From the NCBI GenBank assembly GCA_029939575.1, contig JAOZSR010000004.1, positions 1 to 64,000 on the forward strand: a stretch of 64,000 nucleotides of DNA. The letters are read 5' to 3'. The first letter of the stretch is position 1. Each line of letters begins with the position of its first letter. The translations under genes and the position numbers were made by a program. Under the pieces are notes generated by a model, which was given only the letters and a program-made list of their open reading frames with translations, was not told where the DNA came from and did no database searches. Of this stretch, positions 58,023-64,000 are shown in pieces. This stretch comes from Fidelibacterota bacterium (GTDB lineage: Bacteria > Fidelibacterota > UBA2242 > JAOZSR01).

Positions 58023-60035
58023 TTGCTTACTCGAATTAATATTAATGAACTCTTAAAAATTAAAATTCAAAAAATTTTTCGGAATATTATTCTGCCATTA
58101 TTAATAATAGTATGTTTAATGTATTCCCACTGCTATTTTGAAGATATTCAACAACCGACAGAAGCGCAGCCTAATGACACAATTACTGTAAAACTAACTA
58201 TCTGTGAAGAATTTGCTGAAACAACTAATGCTCATAAAGGGATTGTAGGAATATTGATGCCCATTGATTGGTCATTTCTATCAGGAAATTATGAATATGA
58301 GGTTAATAATGGATTGATGCTGGAATCTCCAGCCTGGACAGATTCTTTGGAATTTTATTATCCAGCAGATCAATATGATGAATCTATGAAATGGATTTGC
58401 CTGATATCTGATACCGGTTATACTTATTCAAATACACCTTCTGCTGAAGTGACATTGCATTTACAAACAGGTAGTTTGGAAGGTTGTTTTAAATTAGCGT
58501 ATCTCACCACTAAAGCTACAAAAGATCTTTTAGGTACCGGCAATACTGCATTTTCCTATCCCAACTTTATTGGCATTCCCGATTCCACTGTCTGCGATTG
58601 GGATGATACATCAGATTATGAATCTGAGCGGACTATAGAGTGGGAATCGATGTTTAATCGAACATCAGGTTGGACCGGAGCAGATGGAATTTATTCCATT
58701 CCCTTGTCTGGTAATGAAATTTATTCAACGGAAAATCCTGGAAGCACACTGTTTTTATTTAGTGATACTTTTATTGGGGATGTTAATGATGCTGGAATTA
58801 GGGAAAACCATAGCCTTGTAAATAATACTATGGCTTTACTTGATGGCAACCAGCCGGTTGAGGAGAATATTGAATTTACCTGGGGAATGAGCAATGAAGA
58901 ACCGGTTGCTGTTTTTGTTCCAGACACGCCGGAATCACAGGAGGGTGATTGGTATTGGTTAATGGATGGAATTGCTCTTGATGATACAATTTATGTTTAT
59001 GGTTTAAGACTCAGACATAATGATATTGGTGGTGCCTGGGGGTGGGATATTGTCGGAATTTCTTTGATCTCATTTAGACTTGAAGATGGACTGAACCCGG
59101 TTGATGTGATTCAAATGGATACACCATTATTATATAATGGGGCGGACGGTTCTCAGATTGTAATAGGGCAGGCTATTATGTCTTTGACTACAGAGTCCGG
59201 AAATCCGAATACTGATGGATATATTTATGTTAATGGTGTTCGTAGCGGATTCAATGGTAAAGAAATGGTATCATCAAGGGTTTTACCGGGAAATATTAGT
59301 AATTTTTCCGAATATCATTTTTGGAATGGGACAGAATGGGTTTCTGATATCCAGAAATGTGCAGCAATTACAAATCAAATTTCAATGGAATATAGTCTGA
59401 CCCCTTTAGCCAGTGACAAGTATATTGCAGCCTTTCAGCTAAATACAATGAGTCGTAGTGTTGCGATTCGTTTTGGAGATAGTCCGGTCGGCCCTTTTGA
59501 TCCTTATGAAATAATTTGGGATTGTCCGGAAAATGATGAGTATCAGAATGTTTTCACTTACAATGCCAAAGCCCATCCCCATTTATCAGAGCCCGGAAAA
59601 CTACTTATTAGTTATAATGTTAATTCTTTTGGATGGGATTCCTTTACTTATGGAGATATTTACAGACCACGTTTTGTTACACTGGATTTGACAGAGATTG
59701 AAAATGATATTGATATTCAGGATGATGATGATAATAAATTAGGACAATTTACTCTCAATCAAAATTTTCCTAATCCCTTTAATAATTCAACATCAATTGG
59801 GTATACAATAACAAAACCCGGTGAAGTCAATTTATCAATTTATGATTTGTCTGGTCGAATGGTGCGGAACCTGTTAAGTGATTATCGGCGACCTGGAAAA
59901 TATTTACTAAAATGGAAAGGCATGGATAATCATGGTCGGGTACTCGCCTGTGGTTTATACATCTATCAACTTAGGATAAAGGCAGAGGATGGAGTATATT
60001 GGCAAAAAAACCGAAAAATGATTTACCTGAAATAG
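58023..60035 (+). CDS. DUF4185/DUF5005-like propeller lipoprotein with sorting tail
   Basis: The N-terminus has a hydrophobic segment ending LMYSHC, a possible lipobox. An Ig-like domain (about 45-200) is followed by a probable five-bladed propeller (about 215-560) with STLFLFSDTFIGDVND, DGIALDDTIYVYGL and NAKAHPHLSEPGKLLISYN, the pattern of DUF4185/DUF5005 proteins related to glycoside hydrolases. It ends NFPNPFNNSTSIGYTI ... GLYIYQLRIKAEDG, a sorting tail. A polysaccharide-binding or -cleaving role at the cell surface is inferred. The start is TTG ten bases after AGGA. The end overlaps the next gene by 37 bases if that gene uses TTG 59999. Confidence 0.72.
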   Translation: MLTRININELLKIKIQKIFRNIILPLLIIVCLMYSHCYFEDIQQPTEAQPNDTITVKLTICEEFAETTNAHKGIVGILMPIDWSFLSGNYEYEVNNGLMLESPAWTDSLEFYYPADQYDESMKWICLISDTGYTYSNTPSAEVTLHLQTGSLEGCFKLAYLTTKATKDLLGTGNTAFSYPNFIGIPDSTVCDWDDTSDYESERTIEWESMFNRTSGWTGADGIYSIPLSGNEIYSTENPGSTLFLFSDTFIGDVNDAGIRENHSLVNNTMALLDGNQPVEENIEFTWGMSNEEPVAVFVPDTPESQEGDWYWLMDGIALDDTIYVYGLRLRHNDIGGAWGWDIVGISLISFRLEDGLNPVDVIQMDTPLLYNGADGSQIVIGQAIMSLTTESGNPNTDGYIYVNGVRSGFNGKEMVSSRVLPGNISNFSEYHFWNGTEWVSDIQKCAAITNQISMEYSLTPLASDKYIAAFQLNTMSRSVAIRFGDSPVGPFDPYEIIWDCPENDEYQNVFTYNAKAHPHLSEPGKLLISYNVNSFGWDSFTYGDIYRPRFVTLDLTEIENDIDIQDDDDNKLGQFTLNQNFPNPFNNSTSIGYTITKPGEVNLSIYDLSGRMVRNLLSDYRRPGKYLLKWKGMDNHGRVLACGLYIYQLRIKAEDGVYWQKNRKMIYLK

Positions 60036-61402
60036 AGCCTATGGATATAATAAAAAAAATATTACAAATAATTGGATTTATTGCTATGGGGTCAATATTT
60101 ATTATCCCTTTCCTACTGAGCCATCCGGATGAATCAGATAATGGAAAAACAGAGATTAGTTACTGGCACAGTACTGGCCAGAAAGAGCAGTTACCTTATT
60201 ATATTTCATCTTTTAATAAAGTTAATGAAAATATTCAGGTTAAATCAGTTGTTATTCCCTGGCAGGAGCAGGAAAAGAAAGTTTTAACCGCCCTGTTATC
60301 CGGGTCTACTCCCGATGTGATTAGTCAATTTTCACCAGTTGTAAAATGGGCATCTCGCATGGCATTGCGCCCCCTTGAAGATTTTATTGAAAGAGATAAG
60401 ATTGATTCAACTCTCTTCTTCCCTTCATTATGGAAAGAAATGAAATGGCAGGGACATATATTTGCCTTGCCAATTTACACGGCATCTTATGCCTTTTTTA
60501 TCAATAAACGACTATTTCGGGAAGCCGGTCTGGATCCTGAAAAAATTCCACAAACCTGGCAGGAAGTACAGGAGTATTCCCGTAGATTAACAAAATATGA
60601 TAATGATGGTTTTATAAAACAGATTGGTTTTATTCCTTTTTATCAGCAGGCTTTGGTGCCGGCTCAATCCACCTTGCCTACTCCTATTATTTTAGCCTGG
60701 CAATTGGGTGCTGAATTTTTGATTGATGAAGGAGAAGTGTTAGATCTGGATAATCCCGGAATGAAAAAGGCGTGTAAATGGGTTTTGGATTACATGGGTG
60801 ATTTTCAGGAAGATAAATTTGCTGCTTTTACTGCTGGTTTTGGATATGGAGATCAGCATAGTTTTGTTTCTGAAAAAGTCGCCATGATGATCCTGCCGTC
60901 AACATTTCCCGAGCATATTGAACGTTACCATCCTGATTTGGACTATAAGATCGGCATGATTCCAAGTTTCCAGGGATATGCAACAACCTGTTTTTCCGGA
61001 TGCTGGTGGGTAGCGATTCCAAGAGGCGCCGCCAATCCTGAAGCATCCTGGAAATTTATCAGGCATATGACCGACAAGTACGTTCAACTGGCAAGTGTTG
61101 AGGCAATGGAAGAAAATCTTTTTCCAGCCAATATACATGCGGCTTATGATAAGGAATTTAATAAAGATCGTGAGACCGGTATTTTTATTAAGCACATCGA
61201 GTTGGCACATTCACCGGCAGTAGTTCCAATGGCTCATGATGTGTTCTGGCGCGAGTTTTATAATTCTGTTGAACATATTATGCATAAAAAACAATCTATA
61301 GAAGAAGCCCTGAAACAGGGCGAGGAAATGGTAAACCGTGAACTGCATAAAACCCTTCAATATGATAAATATGTTCGTTCAAAAATGGATTTTAAAGAAT
61401 AA
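59999..61402 (+). CDS. ABC sugar-type solute-binding protein, membrane-anchored
   Basis: The 467-aa protein resembles family-1 extracellular solute-binding proteins: EISYWHSTGQKEQLPYYISSFN, ALLSGSTPDVISQF, YTASYAFFINKRLFREAGLDP and GCWWVAIPRGAANPEASW. Instead of a cleavable signal it has a helix IIKKILQIIGFIAMGSIFIIPFLL without a lipobox Cys, so it probably stays anchored in the inner membrane. The start is TTG at 59999, five bases from GGAG and inside the previous gene; ATG 60041 is the alternative. It is followed at once by two permease genes. The sugar is not identifiable. No ATPase gene is visible in the window. Confidence 0.85.
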   Translation: MAKKPKNDLPEIEPMDIIKKILQIIGFIAMGSIFIIPFLLSHPDESDNGKTEISYWHSTGQKEQLPYYISSFNKVNENIQVKSVVIPWQEQEKKVLTALLSGSTPDVISQFSPVVKWASRMALRPLEDFIERDKIDSTLFFPSLWKEMKWQGHIFALPIYTASYAFFINKRLFREAGLDPEKIPQTWQEVQEYSRRLTKYDNDGFIKQIGFIPFYQQALVPAQSTLPTPIILAWQLGAEFLIDEGEVLDLDNPGMKKACKWVLDYMGDFQEDKFAAFTAGFGYGDQHSFVSEKVAMMILPSTFPEHIERYHPDLDYKIGMIPSFQGYATTCFSGCWWVAIPRGAANPEASWKFIRHMTDKYVQLASVEAMEENLFPANIHAAYDKEFNKDRETGIFIKHIELAHSPAVVPMAHDVFWREFYNSVEHIMHKKQSIEEALKQGEEMVNRELHKTLQYDKYVRSKMDFKE

Positions 61403-62328
61403 TGAAAAATATGAAAAACCTAATATCCTTTTGGAAATCTCCACTTCGTAGAAATCAGGCGCTACTTGGATACTTGTTTGTATCGCCCTGGATTTTAGGG
61501 TTCCTGCTTTTTGGGCTTTTCCCTATAATAATGTCATTGTATTACAGCCTTTGTCAATATGATGTATTGAGAATCCCCCGGTTCATTGGCATGAAAAATT
61601 ATCATGAATTGATTATGAAGGATCCATATTTCTGGAAATCAATCTGGAATACGATGTTCTATACATTTTTTCGTACACCTCTGGCGATTATTGGTTCTCT
61701 TCTTTTAGCTGTCTTGGTTAATAATGCGGTTAGAGGCATTCGGTTTTTTAGAACAATCTATTTTATCCCGTCAATCATTACCGGGGTTGTGTTGTCATCA
61801 ATTTGGCTTTGGATGCTAAATCCACAATTTGGCTTAATCAATACTTTGCTGGCATTTTTCGGTATTCAGGGACCATTATGGTTACAAAGTCCGGAATGGT
61901 CAAAACCATCGATTATTTTAATGAGTTTATGGTCAATTGGTGGTGGGCGAATGCTGGTTTTTTTGGCCGCCTTGCAGGGAATCCCACAACAAATGTACGA
62001 GGTTGTTGATCTTGATGGTGGTGGTTGGTGGAATAAATTTCGGCATGTGACAATTCCGATGGTCTCACCTGTGATTTTTCTCTGGATAGTGCTGGAAGTG
62101 ATTTTTTCGTTCCAGGTTTTTACCGAGGCCTATGTTATGACCAAGGGTGGACCTTTGAATTCAACCATGTTTTACAATTTATATCTTTATTATAAAGCCT
62201 TTGATGATTTTAGTATGGGTTATGCCTGTGCCTTGGCCTGGCTACTGTTGGTGTTTATCCTGATTGTAACCCTTATTCAGTTTAAAATAGGACAAAAATT
62301 GGTTTATTATGAAGGAGAAAAATCATGA
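61402..62328 (+). CDS. ABC transporter permease (MalF/UgpA type)
   Basis: The 308-aa protein has six membrane helices. The cytoplasmic EAA loop reads MYEVVDLDGGGWWNKFRHVTIPMVSPVI near residue 200, the contact for the ATPase. It pairs with the next gene as the two-permease core of a CUT1-type sugar importer. The start overlaps the binding-protein stop by one base and the end overlaps the next permease by ATGA. Confidence 0.93.
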   Translation: MKNMKNLISFWKSPLRRNQALLGYLFVSPWILGFLLFGLFPIIMSLYYSLCQYDVLRIPRFIGMKNYHELIMKDPYFWKSIWNTMFYTFFRTPLAIIGSLLLAVLVNNAVRGIRFFRTIYFIPSIITGVVLSSIWLWMLNPQFGLINTLLAFFGIQGPLWLQSPEWSKPSIILMSLWSIGGGRMLVFLAALQGIPQQMYEVVDLDGGGWWNKFRHVTIPMVSPVIFLWIVLEVIFSFQVFTEAYVMTKGGPLNSTMFYNLYLYYKAFDDFSMGYACALAWLLLVFILIVTLIQFKIGQKLVYYEGEKS

Positions 62329-63170
62329 AAATTGGATCTCCCTCACGAAAATTGATAAAATCAACAGTTACCTATATGTTTTTATTTGGAGTAGCAGCGA
62401 TGTTGATTTTGCCTTTTTTATGGATATTATCTACTTCTTTAAAAGGGAATGAATCAATATTTCTTATTCCACCAAAATGGATACCCGAGCATTTTCATTG
62501 GGAAAATTATTCTAATGTATTTAAAAAAATGCCTTTTCTGATTTATTTACGTAATTCGATTTTTGTTTCTACAATGACAATTGTTGGAACATTATTATCC
62601 AGTTCTCTGGTTGCCTATGCTTTTGCCTGTCTGAAATGGCCCGGGCGCAACGCATTATTTATTTTTGTATTAGCAACAATGATGTTGCCAATGCAAGTGA
62701 CGGTGATTCCCCTCTTTGTTCTTTTTAAAAATTTTGGTTGGCTGAATACTTTCAAACCATTGATTGTTCCGGCGTTTTTCGGTGGCGGTGCCTTTAATAT
62801 TTTCCTGTTGCGTCAATTTTTTCTGACCATACCACGGGAATTGTTTGATGCGGCCAGGATTGACGGGTGTTCGGAATGGCGAATTTACTGGAATATTGTT
62901 TTACCTTTGGCAAAACCTGCCTTAGCGACAGTAGCAATTCTGACATTTATGATGACCTGGAATGATTTTTTCGGACCATTAATATATTTATCTGACAAAT
63001 TAAAAGGCACGCTGGCTTTAGGGCTGGCAATGTTTGTCGGGCAGCATCAGACTGAATGGGGTATGTTGATGGCTGCTTCTGTAATGATGATGATTCCCAT
63101 GATAGTGCTGTTTTTTCTGTTCCAGAAATATTTTATAAAAGGTTTTATGATGAGTGGAATTAAAGGATGA
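62325..63170 (+). CDS. ABC transporter permease (MalG/UgpE type)
   Basis: The 281-aa protein has six helices and the EAA loop ELFDAARIDGCSEWRIYWNIVLPLAKPAL near residue 185. The N-terminal segment WENYSNVFKKMPFLIYLRNS is typical of the MalG side. It is the second permease of the CUT1-like importer. Its TGA overlaps the next start (ATGATG). Confidence 0.93.
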   Translation: MKIGSPSRKLIKSTVTYMFLFGVAAMLILPFLWILSTSLKGNESIFLIPPKWIPEHFHWENYSNVFKKMPFLIYLRNSIFVSTMTIVGTLLSSSLVAYAFACLKWPGRNALFIFVLATMMLPMQVTVIPLFVLFKNFGWLNTFKPLIVPAFFGGGAFNIFLLRQFFLTIPRELFDAARIDGCSEWRIYWNIVLPLAKPALATVAILTFMMTWNDFFGPLIYLSDKLKGTLALGLAMFVGQHQTEWGMLMAASVMMMIPMIVLFFLFQKYFIKGFMMSGIKG

Positions 63171-64000
63171 TGAAAAAATTATTAATTAGTATGTTTGTTT
63201 TTTCCGTAATGGGATTTGCAGATGACTATATTGACCTCTCTGATGCCGGTTTTATTCCGGTTTGGTTGACAGCCGGTCCCTTTGATCAGGCACTGGTCGG
63301 GTTTGGGCTTGCCGGCGATAAAAATTTAATTGATGAATGCAACATTAATCCTTATCAGGGAAAAAAAGAAAAAAGCAGTTTGGTGGAAAATGGTGAGTTA
63401 AGTTGGCAAGTTCAATCAATCCAAAGAAATGGATTTATTGATTTCAACAATCTTATTGGCCATTGGATGCCAGGTAAATCTCCTGAAAAACTCTGGTATG
63501 CTACCGAGTCTTTTGCTTCTTCAACCGTTTTTTGTGAGCAGGAGCAAGATGTACAATTTTTAGTTGGAAGTAATTCGCGAATGAAAATCTGGTTAAATGG
63601 AAACAGTATCTACAAATCTGCACAGGAACGCGGAGCGCTGGCTGATCAGGATTCTATTTCAGTAAAATTTCAAAAAGGTAAAAATCATATTTTGGTACGG
63701 GTTGGTAATTCACAAAATAATTTAATTGTTGATTGGTTTGGTGGAACTCCCTGGGGTTGGGGCTTTTTTTTAAGAATTGTTGATTCTGCTCAAAAAGTAC
63801 CTTCCGGAGTTAAACTTGTTTCGCCTTTGAAAATAAACAAAATCAGTTGTGACCTGAAATCTACATTTTTCTTTAAAAAGGATAAGAATCGACTGATGCA
63901 GAAAATCGATGTAACATTTTTTTCACCTGAGACTAAGAGTATGACTGCCCGATTACATTTAAGAATTGAAGATAATAAATTTGATTTTGAATTTAATGAT
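63170..64000 (+). CDS. Secreted protein, partial (runs off the right edge)
   Basis: Not in the ORF track because no stop falls in the window; 277 codons are open. It begins MKKLLISMFVFSVMGFADDYIDLSD, a signal peptide (start 63170, or 63167 with an extra Met, coupled to the permease stop). The next 250 residues contain GFIPVWLTAGPFDQALVG, WYATESFASSTVFCEQ, and a beta-sandwich VGSNSRMKIWLNGNSIYKS with KGKNHILVRVGNS. This resembles the sugar-binding jelly-roll found before catalytic domains of glycoside hydrolases. The catalytic part, if any, lies beyond the window. As the last visible gene of the transport operon it probably acts on the imported glycan. Confidence 0.8.
   Translation, partial: MKKLLISMFVFSVMGFADDYIDLSDAGFIPVWLTAGPFDQALVGFGLAGDKNLIDECNINPYQGKKEKSSLVENGELSWQVQSIQRNGFIDFNNLIGHWMPGKSPEKLWYATESFASSTVFCEQEQDVQFLVGSNSRMKIWLNGNSIYKSAQERGALADQDSISVKFQKGKNHILVRVGNSQNNLIVDWFGGTPWGWGFFLRIVDSAQKVPSGVKLVSPLKINKISCDLKSTFFFKKDKNRLMQKIDVTFFSPETKSMTARLHLRIEDNKFDFEFND

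Overview
The window is AT-rich bacterial chromosome, roughly one third G+C by eye, with dense genes, many 1-4 nt overlaps and clear Shine-Dalgarno (SD) sites. The likely source is a Gram-negative member of the FCB superphylum, for example a Calditrichota-, Marinimicrobiota- or Cloacimonadota-like lineage. The reasons are C-terminal YPNPFNP-type (T9SS/FlgD-Ig-like) sorting tails, a PorV-like barrel protein, a SusC-like TonB receptor with a CarboxypepD-regulatory plug extension, Reg_prop/Y_Y_Y hybrid kinases and DsbD/TlpA. I cannot name the phylum from sequence alone.

Layout. 1-3.3 kb: end of rpsT, then hutH-guaB on the minus strand. 3.7-10.3 kb: a small secreted protein facing a seven-gene minus-strand operon, pyrF-pyrE-MBL hydrolase-cyclophilin-patatin-dsbD-tlpA. 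10.5-13.7 kb: GNAT acetyltransferase, trxB and an MFS transporter. 13.7-26 kb: a six-gene signalling operon (receiver with Zn-knuckle tail, 7TMR-DISM hybrid kinase, Reg_prop hybrid kinase, short phosphate-binding-protein-like protein, single receiver, receiver-PAS-HisKA_2 kinase) with no DNA-binding output domain. 26.5-34.3 kb: an eight-gene operon encoding a lipoprotein, two YbgF/CpoB-like TPR proteins, a barrel-coiled-coil-TPR protein, MotA, MotB, a FliF-C-terminal-like protein and a FliG-like protein. 34.5-41.6 kb: UGPase, lexA-dinB, rnhA, a POT transporter, tRNA-Ser(CGA) and a second patatin. 41.7-50.9 kb: a NagB/PIG-L fusion, a 1400-aa repeat surface protein and an M14 carboxypeptidase with dockerin. 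51.1-64 kb: a carbohydrate-type uptake locus with a GntR/FCD regulator, TonB receptor, FN3/sorting-tail protein, PorV-like barrel, DUF4185-like propeller lipoprotein, ABC solute-binding protein, two permeases and the start of a secreted protein that runs off the edge.

The most remarkable system is the 26.5-34.3 kb operon. It contains what looks like a minimal rotary-motor core: a MotAB stator, a FliG rotor with its charged torque residues, and a membrane protein keeping only the C-terminal half of FliF plus its FliG-binding tail. No ring-building FliF domains, export apparatus or axial genes are present in the operon, and it is co-transcribed with periplasmic coiled-coil/TPR proteins and an outer-membrane barrel. 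I infer an envelope-spanning, ion-driven machine that is not a standard flagellum. Second in interest is the uptake locus, where no SusD is visible and a TonB receptor, a sorted surface protein and a PorV-like protein sit directly upstream of an inner-membrane ABC importer.
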